Counted from the first letter of the stretch, positions 31,509 to 45,081 are shown. The stretch: DNA of 64,000 nt from Candidatus Thiothrix anitrata (GCF_017901155.1 NZ_CP072800.1:833283-897282), one strand, 5' to 3'. Program-made: numbers and translations. Notes: generated from the letters alone by a model not told the origin.

Positions 31509-31973
31509 CTAACGTTCAGTTACAAAGGGAAAGACGGCTTGTAATTTACCGTCCGGTGTCTCTATCGCAAGTGTCGCCTGCCATTCCATTGTTTCAAGCG
31601 TACAGACTGGCAGAACCAATGTTCCCGTTAAAGAGGCTGCGGCCTCGGTACGCAACTCTGCCCGCTGATAACCCATGAACATATTGACCCCCTCAACCAC
31701 TACTTGTGCCGAGTGATGCACGGGAATGCCATTGACATCAACCTGCACCATCAATTCTTTCATCAGGGGAATATGCGCCGGGGTAAACTGAAAGCGCACC
31801 GAACGCCCGGCATTATCTGCCGCAACACACGGTGCAAGGTGCAGATCACAGGGTTGTTGCAGCGTTAAGTGGTGAACCACGGATACACTTTTCGGTGTTT
31901 TATTGAGTAAAAAATAACCCAATGCAGCCGCCAAGGCCACCACAAACCCAACGATAAACACCCAAGGTTTCAT
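31509..31973 (-). CDS. Membrane-anchored small periplasmic protein, unknown
   Basis: 154 residues. One N-terminal membrane helix (VFIVGFVVALAAALGYFLL) is followed by a periplasmic beta-rich domain. Two cysteines (QQPCDLHLAPCVA) suggest a disulfide, and a third occurs in VLPVCTLETMEW. The start overlaps the xthA stop (ATGA), so it is co-transcribed with xthA. No assigned function. Confidence 0.75.
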   Translation of the reverse strand: MKPWVFIVGFVVALAAALGYFLLNKTPKSVSVVHHLTLQQPCDLHLAPCVAADNAGRSVRFQFTPAHIPLMKELMVQVDVNGIPVHHSAQVVVEGVNMFMGYQRAELRTEAAASLTGTLVLPVCTLETMEWQATLAIETPDGKLQAVFPFVTER

Positions 31974-32737
31974 ACGGAAAACTCCGCCACTACCGGCGTA
32001 TGATCCGACGGCTTTTCCCAGGTGCGCGGTTCACGGTCAATCACACACGACTCGCAAGCATCCGCTAAGGGCTTGCTGGCAAGAATCAAATCAATCCGCA
32101 ACCCGTGATTGCGCCGGAAACCACCGCCACGGTAATCCCACCAGCTAAAGCTTTTGTCCGGCTGGGTAAACTGACGGAAGGTATCGCTTAAACCCAATGC
32201 TTGAATCGCTTGCAACGCCGCACGTTCAGCAGGGGAGCAAAGGATGCCTTCACCCCACGCCACCGGGTCATGCACATCGCGGTCTTCCGGGGCAATATTG
32301 AAATCGCCCAGCACCATCAATGACGGATACAACGCGGCTTGTTGCTGCAACCACGCGGTCACTTTCGCCAGCCAATCGAGCTTGTAAGCGTATTTGTCCG
32401 AGCCAACTTCCGCGCCGTTGACCACGTACAAATTCACTACGCGCACGCCATCAATCGTCGCGGCAAGAATGCGGCGTTGTGGGTCGTCTAAATCTGGGAT
32501 GTCAGTAACAACGTCGATGGCGAGTGATTTACTCAAAATCGCCACGCCGTTATAGGTTTTCTGCCCAGCGAATACCGCGTTGTAACCAGCGGCTTCAAGC
32601 TCTGCCAGCGGGAACTGCTCATCGACTGTTTTGGTTTCCTGAATCGCTAATACGTCAGGTTGGGCTGCTTCCAGCCATTGCAATACGTGAGGCAAGCGTA
32701 CCCGCAGCGAATTGACGTTCCATGTCGCAATCTTCAT
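31970..32737 (-). CDS. xthA: Exodeoxyribonuclease III
   Basis: 255 residues of the Mg-dependent exonuclease-endonuclease-phosphatase fold. Motifs: IATWNVNSLRVRLPHVLQWL, LAIQETKTVDEQFP (catalytic Glu), VVNLYVVNGAEVGS, LMVLGDFNIAPEDRDVHDP, HGLRIDLILAS and SDHTPVVAEF with the catalytic Asp-His. It cleaves AP sites and trims 3' ends in base-excision repair. It overlaps prlC by ATGA, so prlC, xthA and the small membrane gene form one leftward transcript that probably continues from gyrB. Confidence 0.95.
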   Translation of the reverse strand: MKIATWNVNSLRVRLPHVLQWLEAAQPDVLAIQETKTVDEQFPLAELEAAGYNAVFAGQKTYNGVAILSKSLAIDVVTDIPDLDDPQRRILAATIDGVRVVNLYVVNGAEVGSDKYAYKLDWLAKVTAWLQQQAALYPSLMVLGDFNIAPEDRDVHDPVAWGEGILCSPAERAALQAIQALGLSDTFRQFTQPDKSFSWWDYRGGGFRRNHGLRIDLILASKPLADACESCVIDREPRTWEKPSDHTPVVAEFSV

Positions 32738-34780
32738 ACGGTAAGACCGCTATGACGGAGCAGGGCATCGGCAGAAGGTTTACGCCCACGGAATGCAACA
32801 AACGATTCCATTGCTTTGCGCGAACCACCGACTTGCAGCACTTCTTTCAGGAAGGCTTCACCCACGCCCGCATCAAACAAACCTTCTTCTTCAAAGCGAG
32901 CAAACGCATCCGCCGACAACACTTCCGCCCACTTGTAGCTGTAATAGCCTGCTGCGTAACCACCGGCAAATACGTGGGTGAAACTGTTCGGCATCCGGTT
33001 AAACGCGGGGGGTTTAATTACTGCCACTTGCGCCAACACTTCCTGACGCAGGGCTTCCAGCTTACCCGGTTCTGCCGCTTGCGGGTCGAGATGTAAACGC
33101 ATATCAAACAGCGCAAATTCCAATTGGCGCACGGTTCCCATCGCTGTTTGGAAATGACGCGCTGCCTGCATTTTCTGGAACAAGGCTTCCGGCAAGGTTT
33201 CACCGGTTTGCCAATGCGCCGCGATCATATCCAACACATTGCGTTCCCAGCACCAGTTTTCCATGAACTGGCTCGGTAACTCCACTGCATCCCATTCCAC
33301 CCATTGATTCCGGCAATATCGGGGTAATCGACTTGGGTGAGCATGTGGTGCAAACCGTGTCCGAATTCGTGGAACAGTGTCACCACTTCATCGTGGGTAA
33401 ACAGCGCAGGTTTGTCGCCAACCGGTGCGCTGCTATTGCAAGTCATGAATGCCACCGGAATTTGCAACCCATCGGCACGTCGGAACCGGCCACAGAAATC
33501 GCTCATCCACGCCCCGCCGCGCTTGTGCTGACGTGCGTACAAATCCAGATAGAAACACGCTTGCACCGTATCGGTACGGTCATACACCAAGTAGAAACGC
33601 ACGTCAGAATGCCACAAATCAATGTGCGCAGTCTGTTGCTCGATACGCACCCCAAAGAGCTTGCTCACCAACGCAAACAGTCCTGCAATCACGCGATCAG
33701 CCGGGAAGTAGGGCTTCAAATCTTCGTCGGTGAAATCAAATCGCGCTTGTTTCATCTTTTCACTGACGTAGCCCACATCCCACGCCTGCACCTCATCCAG
33801 CCCCAAATGTTCCCGCGCAAACGCCTGCACTTCGGCAAACTCGGCTTCAGCAAACGACTTGGCTTTGTGTGCAAGGTCTTGGAGGAAATCCAACACCTGT
33901 TGCGGGCTTTCTGCCATCTTGGTTGCCAGCGACAATTCGGCGTAATTCGCATAGCCGAGCAGGGTGGCTTCTTCGTGACGCAAACGCAGAATATCGCGCA
34001 TCACCTGAGCATTATCCCATTCAGGATTCGCACCCAAATCCGACGCACGGGAGGTATACGCACGGTAAACTTCCGCTCGTAATTCACGGTTATCCGCGTA
34101 AGTCATGACCGGGAAGTAAGAAGGGAATTGCAGGGTAATCACCCAGCCTTCCAAATCGCGCTGTTTGGCGGTTTGCGCTGCCATTTCCAACGCTGATTCC
34201 GGCAAACCCGCCAATTCATTCACATCCAGAATTTGCTTTGTCCAAGCATTGGTGGCATCCAGCACATTGTCAGAAAAGCGTGAATTCAGTTGCGAAAGCT
34301 CCTGACTGATAGCGCGGTAACGTTCCTTTTGTTCCGCTGGCAACGCCACGCCAGAGAGTTTGAAACCCAGCAAACTGTCATCCAGACTTTTTTGCTGCGC
34401 GGCATCCAGCGAGGTATCGCTTTCCCGAATCGCCTGAATCGCTTGAAACAATTGCGCATTCTGCCCCATTTCGGTGTGGTAATCGCTGAGGCGTGACAGG
34501 TTGGCATTGTATTCCTTGCGCAACGCTTCACTGTTCGCCACCGCATTCAAATGACTGACGGGCGACCACATCCGCTCCAAACGGTTGCTGGCTTCGTTCA
34601 AGGGCGCAACCAGATTGTTCCACGTGAAACCGGCAGTTTGTGCCAAGGTTTGCACCAAATCCGCACGATTGTCGTTAAGCACCACATCCAACGCTGGGGT
34701 GACATGTTCAGGCTTGATTTGTGAGAACAGCGGCAGTTTGCTGATGTCCAGCAGGGGATTTTCTTGTTCCACGTGAAACC

Positions 34781-34784
<4 letters not shown>
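32734..34784 (-). CDS. prlC: Oligopeptidase A (M3 family), broken by one frameshift
   Basis: The first part (34784-33300) runs from [18 protein letters not shown] to the zinc motif [11 protein letters not shown] and then leaves frame after DIAGING. The second part continues in another frame with [15 protein letters not shown], which holds the third zinc ligand, and ends [15 protein letters not shown]. Restoring a fourth C in the CCC run at 33300-33302 (+ strand) rejoins them into a protein of about 680 residues, the usual length. PrlC is a cytosolic zinc endopeptidase that degrades oligopeptides and cleaved signal peptides. The GTG start overlaps the gyrB stop (GTGA) and lies in a parS-like site. 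Confidence 0.88.
34765..34780. promoter_or_regulatory. parS-like site in the prlC start region
   Basis: TGTTCCACGTGAAACC differs from the canonical TGTTTCACGTGAAACA at two positions. It encodes the FHVEQ of the PrlC N-terminus. Confidence 0.7.
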
Positions 34785-38343
<3,559 letters not shown>

Positions 38344-38361
38344 GCGCTTGCGTACCGGAAC

Positions 38362-39470
38362 TTACAGGCGAATGGGCATAATGACGTTGCGCACGCTTTC
38401 ATCGTCAGGATCGGTGAGTAACGCACTGCTTTCTGGTGAATTGCAATGCAGGCACAAGGTTTCACCCTGCAAATGGTTCACTGCATCCAGTAAATAAGTC
38501 ACATTGAAACCAATGCTGAATTCTTTACCCACATAATTGACATCCAGCTCGTCACTTGCAGTTTCTTGCTCAGGATTGTGGGCTTGAACCTGCAATACGT
38601 GATCATGCAGTGATAAACGCACCCCCCGGAATTTTTCATTGGACAAAATGGCGACGCGATTGAGCATGTCTTTAAAGGTTTTACGGTCTAAATCAACTTG
38701 TACTTGACCACTCGGTGGTACCGCAGCACGGTAATCAGGGTAACGCCCATCAATCAGCTTCGTGGTAAAGCGTAAGTTGTCCAATTGCACCCGTAAATGG
38801 TTTTGGCTGGATTGAATCTGGATAGGCACTTGGGAATCCGCTTTTAACAGCCGTGAAAGCTCCAACACGCCCTTGCGCGGGATAATCAGTTGTCGTGGCT
38901 GGGTAATCGCTGGCAACGCCATAGGGAAGAAGCACAGGGCTAAACGGTGGCCATCAGTAGCGACCGTGCGCACACCTTCTTCGGTGACTTCCAATAACAT
39001 GCCATTGAGGTAATAACGCACGTCTTGGTTAGCCATGGCAAACGCGGTGCGCTCTAACAAATGTTTAAACTGGTTTTCCGGCAATTCAAAGCTTTGTAAT
39101 TCACCAATGTCTTCCAGCTCAGGGAATTCACTGGCGGGCAGGGTAGCCAGTTCAAAACGACTCCGGCCTGAAGTTAAGCGGGCGCGTTTGTCCGCTTGAA
39201 TTTCGAGATTGACAATGCTTTCCGCCGGTAACGATTTGCAAATGTCTGCAAGCTTACGGGCAGGCAGGGTGATTTCACCATCTGCACCATCCATCAATAA
39301 GCTTTGGGTAGCTATTTCCAACTCCAGATCCGTACCCGCCAGAAACAACGTGTGCCATCAATGCGTAACAACACATTTTCCAGAATAGGTGCCGTATGGC
39401 GTTTTTCAATCGCACCCAAGGTCGATTGCAGGGATTCAAGCAAGGTTTCGCGCGTTTGTGTCAGTCTCAT
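38362..39470 (-). CDS. dnaN: DNA polymerase III sliding clamp (beta), one apparent frameshift
   Basis: ATG 39470 begins MRLTQTRETLLESLQSTLGAI and continues through RHTAPILENVLLRIDGT. The frame is then lost at about 39351-39352, where one base is missing. The rest, LFLAGTDLELEIATQ to RNVIMPIRL, is in the next frame. The corrected protein is about 369 residues, as in other gammaproteobacteria, with three clamp domains and the typical C-terminal MPIRL. DnaN encircles DNA and tethers polymerases. It is essential, so a sequencing error is the likely cause of the break. Confidence 0.95.
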
Positions 39471-39689
39471 TAGATTCTATCTTATATATAAAAGTTAGTA
39501 GTCATAATAAAGCAAGGCAGTTTTGGTGGATACTTTCGATAGCTAACTGATTTACTTTGCCAATTTGCCCTAATCGGGTTGTGGAAAAAGCCTGTGGATA
39601 GTTTGGTGCAATTTGTCGATTACCTGTGGATAGAATTCCATCCACTGATTATCCACAGATTACTCCTTGGTTTGTTCGGGTGTTTGTCC
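39471..39689. other. Candidate origin of replication (oriC)
   Basis: The gap between dnaN and dnaA holds a perfect DnaA box TTATCCACA (39649-39657) and two 8-of-9 boxes in the opposite sense (TGTGGATAG at 39593-39601 and 39625-39633, 32 bases apart). A weaker TGTGGAAAA lies near 39580. An AT-rich segment (39472-39510, including TTATATATAAAAG) could be the unwinding element. Confidence 0.75.
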
Positions 39690-41078
39690 TCAGCTTGTTA
39701 GAGTACGTAATAGGATGCGATAGTCCTCATCCAGTTTGGGATCGGAGTCGCGTAATTCTGCTACTTTACGTTGAGCGTGTAATACGGTGGTGTGATCACG
39801 TCCACCAAAATCTTCGCCAATTTCAGGTAGGCTGTGATTGGTTAATTCCTTGGCTAAGGCCATTGCAATTTGTCGGGGACGAGCCACCGAACGGTTGCGT
39901 CGTTGCGAGTCCATATCAGTGATACGGATATTGTAGTATTGCGAGACACTTTTTTTGATGTTCGCAATAGATACCATCTTATCTTGGCTAGCTAACTGGT
40001 CACGCAGAACTTCCTGTACAAAGTCGAGAGTGATTTGGGTGACACACTTCAGGCGCATACTAGCAATCACGCGTTGCAGTGCGCCCTCTAAGTCACGGAT
40101 GTTGGAGTGGAAGCGTTTGCCAATGAAAAAGCTGACATCATTGGGTAAACGCAAACCTGCATCTTCGGCCTTTTTGCGTAGAATTGCGACACGGGTTTCC
40201 ATATCGGGGGATTCGATTTGTACGGTGAGTCCCCAGTTGAAGCGGGTTTTGAGTCGGTCTTCAATGCCTTCCAAATCACGCGGGAAGCGATCTCCAGCAA
40301 TGATGATGCGTTTTTGCCCCTCCAGTAATGCATTGAATGTATGGAAGAACTCTTCCATGGAGCGGTCTTTACCTGCGATGAATTGAATATCATCAATCAG
40401 GAGTGCATCGACACTGCGGTAATGCAGTTTGAATTCTTCCATGCTGGAATTACGAATGGCAGAAATCATGTCATTCACAAAGCGTTCGGCGTAGACATAG
40501 ATCACGCGTGCTCCGGGTTCCCGTTCCAGTATCAGGTTGCCAATGGCGTGAATCAGGTGGGTTTTCCCCAAGCCCACACCACCGTAAATGAATAATGGGT
40601 TATAACCACTGTCATCACGTTCTCCTACTTGTTGTGCGGCGGCACATGCCAATTGGTTGGATTTTCCTTGTACGAAATTGGCAAAACTCATGCGCGGGTT
40701 GAGTGTGTTTGAAAAGCGTTCACTAACCGGGGCAGGTTTTGCTTGTGAAGTTTGGTTTGGAGAGGCGGGAGGACGCTGTTCACGAATGCTTAATGTTTCC
40801 TGTGGGGAAACGTTCATGTCAGGGCGGTTACGTGTTGTTGGAGTGGATGAACCGATTTGCAACAGTACATCAAAGTCCTGATGACCACTTAAAATGCGGG
40901 CGTGGAATAAAATTCGCGGCAGGTATTGTTCGTGAACTTGCTGTAACACAATGGTATTGGGGGCGAGCAAGTATAAAGCTTGACGTTTTTCCACAGCATG
41001 TAGGGCACGTAGCCAAGTGTTTATTTCGTGGTCAGGGACTTCCTGTTCCAATTGTTGTAAGCATTGTTGCCAGAGCAT
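39690..41078 (-). CDS. dnaA: Chromosomal replication initiator DnaA
   Basis: 462 residues with the four DnaA domains. Domain I is MLWQQCLQQLEQEVPDHEINTWL. Domain II is a short variable linker. Domain III (AAA+) has Walker A GGVGLGKTHLIHAIGN (about 166) and Walker B ALLIDDIQFIAGKD, plus the sensor GDRFPRDLEGIEDRLKTRFNWGL. Domain IV is the HTH with MALAKELTNHSLPEIGEDFGGRDHTTVLHA (about 415-445). ATP-DnaA binds the boxes found on both sides of the gene. It starts the leftward dnaA-dnaN-recF-gyrB cluster. No strong ribosome site is visible before ATG 41078. Confidence 0.97.
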   Translation of the reverse strand: MLWQQCLQQLEQEVPDHEINTWLRALHAVEKRQALYLLAPNTIVLQQVHEQYLPRILFHARILSGHQDFDVLLQIGSSTPTTRNRPDMNVSPQETLSIREQRPPASPNQTSQAKPAPVSERFSNTLNPRMSFANFVQGKSNQLACAAAQQVGERDDSGYNPLFIYGGVGLGKTHLIHAIGNLILEREPGARVIYVYAERFVNDMISAIRNSSMEEFKLHYRSVDALLIDDIQFIAGKDRSMEEFFHTFNALLEGQKRIIIAGDRFPRDLEGIEDRLKTRFNWGLTVQIESPDMETRVAILRKKAEDAGLRLPNDVSFFIGKRFHSNIRDLEGALQRVIASMRLKCVTQITLDFVQEVLRDQLASQDKMVSIANIKKSVSQYYNIRITDMDSQRRNRSVARPRQIAMALAKELTNHSLPEIGEDFGGRDHTTVLHAQRKVAELRDSDPKLDEDYRILLRTLTS

Positions 41079-41313
41079 AAAAAGGAATCCGGGGTGGTTG
41101 AGACAGGTGGTGTTGCGTTGTGTTAGAACTGAGTAATTATAGACGGGCTACGGAGTTATCCACAAGCATAAGCTATCGCCAAGTCTTGATGACTGGCTTG
41201 ACAAAATAGAGGCAATCCCTTAATGTGCCTCACCTTTTTGTCTCCCGCCGCAACTGGAAAAATTTCTGGGGCGTAATGAGCAACTGATTTATTGAATTAA
41301 CTGGTGACTTGTC
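41079..41313. promoter_or_regulatory. dnaA-rpmH intergenic region with a DnaA box and rpmH promoter
   Basis: A perfect TTATCCACA lies at 41156-41164. TTGACA (41198-41203) stands 17 bases before TAATGT (41221-41226), a likely sigma-70 promoter for rpmH. The DnaA box may mediate dnaA autoregulation or be part of the origin. Confidence 0.65.
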
Positions 41314-41448
41314 ATGAAAAGAACCTTCCAACCGAGCAAAATCCACCGCGCCCGTACTCACGGTTTTCGTGCACGCATGGCAACTGCTGATGGTCGTAAA
41401 ATATTGAGTGCGCGTCGTGCCAAGGGTCGTGCACGTCTGATTCCATAA
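41314..41448 (+). CDS. rpmH: 50S ribosomal protein L34
   Basis: 44 residues, [20 protein letters not shown] at the start and [11 protein letters not shown] at the end, the universal L34 pattern and length. It is rich in Arg/Lys and binds 23S rRNA in the large subunit. It is first in rpmH-rnpA-yidC-mnmE, divergent from dnaA, as in most bacteria. Too short for many gene callers but certain. Confidence 0.98.
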   Translation: MKRTFQPSKIHRARTHGFRARMATADGRKILSARRAKGRARLIP

Positions 41449-41452
41449 GATT

Positions 41453-41857
41453 TTGGATGCAGGTCACTCAGAAGTCGTAAGCTTTCCGCGTGAGGTGCGC
41501 CTGACTCGTGAGGTTGAGTTCCAACGAGTATTCCAACACGGTAAACGCCTGCACGCGAATGGTCTGAATGCTAGAGCCGCAGTTAACACTGTAGGCTTTC
41601 CGCGTTTAGGAATGGCAATCGCAAAAAAAGCTTTAAGGCGCGCGCATGAGCGTAATCGCATTAAACGTTTGGTGCGAGAGAGCTTTCGCCACCATCAAAG
41701 CACCCTGCCTGCTATCGATTTGGTGATTATGTGCCGTTCCGAGGTACTTTCAATGAGCAATTTTGAGCTTTTCCAGCAATTGGAAGGTTTATGGTTGCGC
41801 CTGCACAAGCTATACTCTGCTGGGCTGGGCAAACCCGATGAGGTTGTCCTTCCCTAA
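41453..41857 (+). CDS. rnpA: Ribonuclease P protein component
   Basis: About 134 residues from TTG 41453, four bases after the rpmH stop. Family pieces: VRLTREVEFQRVFQHGKRLHANGL, PRLGMAIAKKALRRAHERNRIKRLVRESFRHHQ (the conserved RNR RNA-binding helix), and DLVIMCRSEV. It assists RNase P RNA in maturing tRNA 5' ends. No ATG is available in this frame near the start, so TTG (or the GTG of EVRLT at about 41492) must be used. The next gene is yidC; the usual yidD between them is absent. Confidence 0.93.
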   Translation: MDAGHSEVVSFPREVRLTREVEFQRVFQHGKRLHANGLNARAAVNTVGFPRLGMAIAKKALRRAHERNRIKRLVRESFRHHQSTLPAIDLVIMCRSEVLSMSNFELFQQLEGLWLRLHKLYSAGLGKPDEVVLP

Positions 41858-41884
41858 CCCGTCAATAACCGGATTGCTTTACCC

Positions 41885-43564
41885 ATGGATTCGCAACGTC
41901 CCTTCCTGTATCTCACCCTGCTGTTCATGCTGTTCCTAATTTGGACTACTTGGCAACAGGATCATGCTCCTACACCGCCTGCAACCGCAGCTAGTAGTGT
42001 GACTAGTACCTCCGATGGTGGCGTTGCCCAGCAAGATGTACCGACACAAGGTAATATCCCTGCTTTGCCGACACAATCGAGCGTTCCGGGAACACCAGCT
42101 TCTGATGCCATCGGTGGTGGTCAAGTATTGACTGTGCGTACCGATACTTTGACATTACGCATTAATACCCGTGGTGGTGAAGTGTTAGAGGCCGATTTGC
42201 CTACCTTTCCGGTAAGTCTAGATACGCCTGATAAATTGGTACGAATTCTTGATAGTAACGGACGTAATTACGTTGCTCAGTCTGGGTTACAGCATCTGAG
42301 CGTGGAAGGCCAAGATGTTAAAACTCTTGCACCTGATCATTTGGCTACCTACACCGCTGCACAAACTGAATATACCTTGGCTGATGGACAGGATGAGTTG
42401 GTCGTCCCGCTGACATGGCAGGGTGCTAATGGTGTTACCGTTACTAAACGTTTCACGTTCAAGCGCGGTAGCTTCCTCGTTAATGTTGAGCATGAAATTA
42501 ACAATGCCTCCCCCTCAACTTGGAGCGGTACGGAATACCGTCAGCTTAAGCACGGGCATGTAGAAAGCGGCAATATGCTGTTTGGTATCTACGCTTACAC
42601 CGGCGGTGCTTATTACCGTGACGGAGCTTACGGCAAGCTGTCTTTCGGTGATATGCAAGACAAAAACTTGAATGAGACCGTGACCGGCGGCTGGGTAGCC
42701 ATGCAAGAGCATTACTTCCTGAGTGCTTGGATTCCGCCGCGTGATGAAACCAGCCAATATTACAGCATGGTCAGCCAAGCGCAGGGTGTTAAAGGCTATG
42801 TGTTGGGGATGCGTAGCCCGGTTTTACAAGTGGCACCGGGAGCAACCGGCAAGTTCAACACCGGTTTTTATGTGGGGCCAAAAAATCAGGATATTCTTGA
42901 AGGCATTGCCAGTGGTCTGGATTTGACCGTTGATTACGGTATTTTCGCCTTCATTTCCAAGCCGATTTTCTGGACGATGCAGGTCATCCACAGCGTGGTG
43001 GGTAACTGGGGCTGGACGATTATTTTCTTGACCTTATTCATTAAGTTGCTGTTCTTCTACCCGTCAGCCATGAGCTATAAGTCGATGGCAAAAATGAAGG
43101 CGGTTGCTCCCAAGATTAAGGAAATCAATGAGCGTTTTGCGAATGACGCGCAAGGCAAGCAAAAAGCCATGATGGACATTTACCGTAAGGAAAAGATTAA
43201 CCCGTTGGGTGGTTGTTTGCCGATTTTGATTCAGATTCCGGTCTTCATGGGCTTGTACTGGGTGCTGTTGGAAAGCGTGGAATTGCGCCAAGCACCCTGG
43301 TTGCTGTGGTACAAAGACTTGTCGATTATGGATCCGTACTTCGTGCTGCCATTGATTATGGGTGCGTCGATGTGGGTACAGCAAAAGCTCAACCCGCCAC
43401 CGGCTGACCCGATGCAGCAGAAAATCTTCCAGTTCATGCCGATTATTTTCACGGTTATGTTCTTGTGGTTCCCAGCGGGTCTGGTGTTGTACTGGGTGGT
43501 CAATAACGTGTTGTCGATTGCCCAGCAGTGGTACATCAACAAGAAAATTGTTGGACATGCTTGA
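41885..43564 (+). CDS. yidC: Membrane protein insertase YidC
   Basis: 559 residues. N-terminal membrane helix (FLYLTLLFMLFLIWTTWQQ), a Thr/Ser/Pro-rich linker, and the periplasmic beta-sandwich P1 domain (about 80-330). The conserved 60K insertase core follows, with helices near GNWGWTIIFLTLFIKLLFFY, then the cytoplasmic coiled coil KMKAVAPKIKEINERFANDAQGKQKAMMDIYRKEKINPLGGCLPILIQIPVFMGLYWVL. The end is LPLIMGASMWVQQKLNPPP and LYWVVNNVLSIAQQWYI. YidC inserts and folds inner-membrane proteins, alone or with Sec. The full length and hydrophilic groove Arg (FIK/R region) are as in the family. Confidence 0.97.
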   Translation: MDSQRPFLYLTLLFMLFLIWTTWQQDHAPTPPATAASSVTSTSDGGVAQQDVPTQGNIPALPTQSSVPGTPASDAIGGGQVLTVRTDTLTLRINTRGGEVLEADLPTFPVSLDTPDKLVRILDSNGRNYVAQSGLQHLSVEGQDVKTLAPDHLATYTAAQTEYTLADGQDELVVPLTWQGANGVTVTKRFTFKRGSFLVNVEHEINNASPSTWSGTEYRQLKHGHVESGNMLFGIYAYTGGAYYRDGAYGKLSFGDMQDKNLNETVTGGWVAMQEHYFLSAWIPPRDETSQYYSMVSQAQGVKGYVLGMRSPVLQVAPGATGKFNTGFYVGPKNQDILEGIASGLDLTVDYGIFAFISKPIFWTMQVIHSVVGNWGWTIIFLTLFIKLLFFYPSAMSYKSMAKMKAVAPKIKEINERFANDAQGKQKAMMDIYRKEKINPLGGCLPILIQIPVFMGLYWVLLESVELRQAPWLLWYKDLSIMDPYFVLPLIMGASMWVQQKLNPPPADPMQQKIFQFMPIIFTVMFLWFPAGLVLYWVVNNVLSIAQQWYINKKIVGHA

Positions 43565-43567
43565 TTA

Positions 43568-43603
43568 CCCCCCATCCCAGCCTTCCCCCGCAAGGGGGGA
43601 AGG
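43568..43603. repeat. REP-like hairpin between yidC and mnmE
   Basis: CCTTCCCCCGCAAGGGG (43581-43597), identical to the 17-mer inside polA. It forms a hairpin CCTTCCCCC/GGGGGGAAGG with loop GCAA and is preceded by CCCATCCCAG. No U tract, so it is probably not a terminator on its own. Confidence 0.85.
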
Positions 43604-43611
43604 TGTAAGAA

Positions 43612-43627
43612 TGTTTCATGTGGAACA
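43612..43627. promoter_or_regulatory. parS-like site at the start of mnmE
   Basis: TGTTTCATGTGGAACA has two mismatches to the canonical site. It overlaps the mnmE start and forms a seven-codon ORF (MFHVEQS) with a better ribosome site than mnmE. Confidence 0.6.
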
Positions 43628-44958
43628 ATCCTGACACTATCGTTGCCGTAGCCACGCCGCCGGGTCGCGGTGGGGTTGGGATTATCCGGCTTTCCGGCAA
43701 GCTTGTTCCTGAGCTTGCCGTTGCTATTCTTGGCTCTCTGCCCTCCCCGCGTAAGGCGGTTCACCGTTTGTTCAAAGCTGCCGATGGCACGGCGTTGGAT
43801 GATGGTATTGCACTGTATTTCCCCGCACCGCATTCATTCACTGGTGAAGACGTGTTAGAGCTGCAAGGGCATGGCGGCACGGTGGTGTTGGATATGCTGC
43901 TCAAACGTTGCCTGGCTGTGGGTGCGCGGCTGGCTCGCCCCGGTGAATTTTCCGAACGTGCCTTTTTAAATGACAAGCTGGATTTGGCACAAGCCGAAGC
44001 GATTGCCGATTTGATTGATTCGGGATCGGAACAGGCGGCGCGGTCGGCATTGCGTTCCTTGCAGGGGGAATTTTCCGCTGCGGTGAATGTGCTGCTCACG
44101 GGTTTGATTGAATTGCGGGTGTATGTGGAAGCGGCGTTGGATTTTCCCGATGAGGAAATCGACTTTCTCGCGGATGTCGCGGTGACTAACCGGCTGGAAA
44201 GCATTAAGCAGCAATTGCAGACGATTTTCCTGAAAGCACGGCAAGGCAGTTTATTGCGCGATGGAATGCATTTAGTGATCGTGGGCAGACCCAATGCGGG
44301 CAAGTCGAGTTTGCTGAATGCCTTGGCGGGGCAAGAAACCGCGATTGTGACCGACATTGCCGGAACGACCCGCGATGTATTGCGCGAACGCATTAACCTT
44401 GACGGAATGCCGCTGCACATTGTCGATACGGCTGGCTTGCGCGAAAGTGATGATCCGGTGGAAAAGATCGGCATTGAACGTGCTTGGGCAGAAATTGCCA
44501 AGGCGGATTTGATCCTGTTGCTGGTGGATGATACCCGTCATGACGAACCGGAAAACGCGGACATTCTGGCACGTTTGCCCCCTCACCTGCCACGCATTAC
44601 TGTCCACAATAAAGTGGATTTGAGTGGCAAGCCACCCGGTAAACAAGGCGAACACCTGTATATTTCCGCCAAACAGGCGTTGGGAATTGATGCCTTACGC
44701 GCCGAGTTGAAAACGCGGATGGGCTATCAGGGCGAAGCGGAAGGTACTTTCATGGCGCGGCGGCGGCATTTGCAGGCGTTGGAAGCAACGCAGGCGGCGG
44801 TGGAACGGGCGGAGTTGCAGTTGCGTGAATTCAATGCGGGGGAATTGATGGCGGAAGAGTTGCGTACCGCGCAGGATGCGTTGGGGCAGATCACCGGGCG
44901 GTTTACGCCAGATGATTTGCTGGGGGAAATATTCTCGAATTTTTGTATCGGCAAGTAG
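43618..44958 (+). CDS. mnmE: tRNA modification GTPase MnmE (TrmE)
   Basis: 446 residues. N-terminal tetrahydrofolate-binding domain ([21 protein letters not shown], then [17 protein letters not shown] and [27 protein letters not shown]). The G domain is inserted in the helical part: G1 [14 protein letters not shown] (about 222), G2/G3 AGTTRDV and DTAGLRES, G4 NKVD. It ends with the catalytic CIGK. With MnmG it makes cmnm5U34 in tRNA. ATG 43618 gives MWNNPDTIV; an upstream ATG 43611 in another frame reads MFHVEQS and would need a one-base change to join. The 3' end is the integration site of the island (TTTTGTATCGGCAAGTAG). Confidence 0.96.
   Translation: MWNNPDTIVAVATPPGRGGVGIIRLSGKLVPELAVAILGSLPSPRKAVHRLFKAADGTALDDGIALYFPAPHSFTGEDVLELQGHGGTVVLDMLLKRCLAVGARLARPGEFSERAFLNDKLDLAQAEAIADLIDSGSEQAARSALRSLQGEFSAAVNVLLTGLIELRVYVEAALDFPDEEIDFLADVAVTNRLESIKQQLQTIFLKARQGSLLRDGMHLVIVGRPNAGKSSLLNALAGQETAIVTDIAGTTRDVLRERINLDGMPLHIVDTAGLRESDDPVEKIGIERAWAEIAKADLILLLVDDTRHDEPENADILARLPPHLPRITVHNKVDLSGKPPGKQGEHLYISAKQALGIDALRAELKTRMGYQGEAEGTFMARRRHLQALEATQAAVERAELQLREFNAGELMAEELRTAQDALGQITGRFTPDDLLGEIFSNFCIGK
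44941..44958 (+). repeat. attL-like core at the mnmE 3' end
   Basis: TTTTGTATCGGCAAGTAG, the last 18 bases of mnmE. The matching copy is at 62415-62432 (16 of 18 identical). SGI1-type elements use the same 3' end of mnmE/thdF. Confidence 0.88.
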
Positions 44959-45081
44959 TCTATTCACTAGCTAGTGCAGGTAACGCAAAATATCAGTATT
45001 GCAATCGACGTAAGATAATGATTTTAATGAAATTCATTGCATATATTGCAAACTAGCACAGATTGACACCAGCCGATTTAT

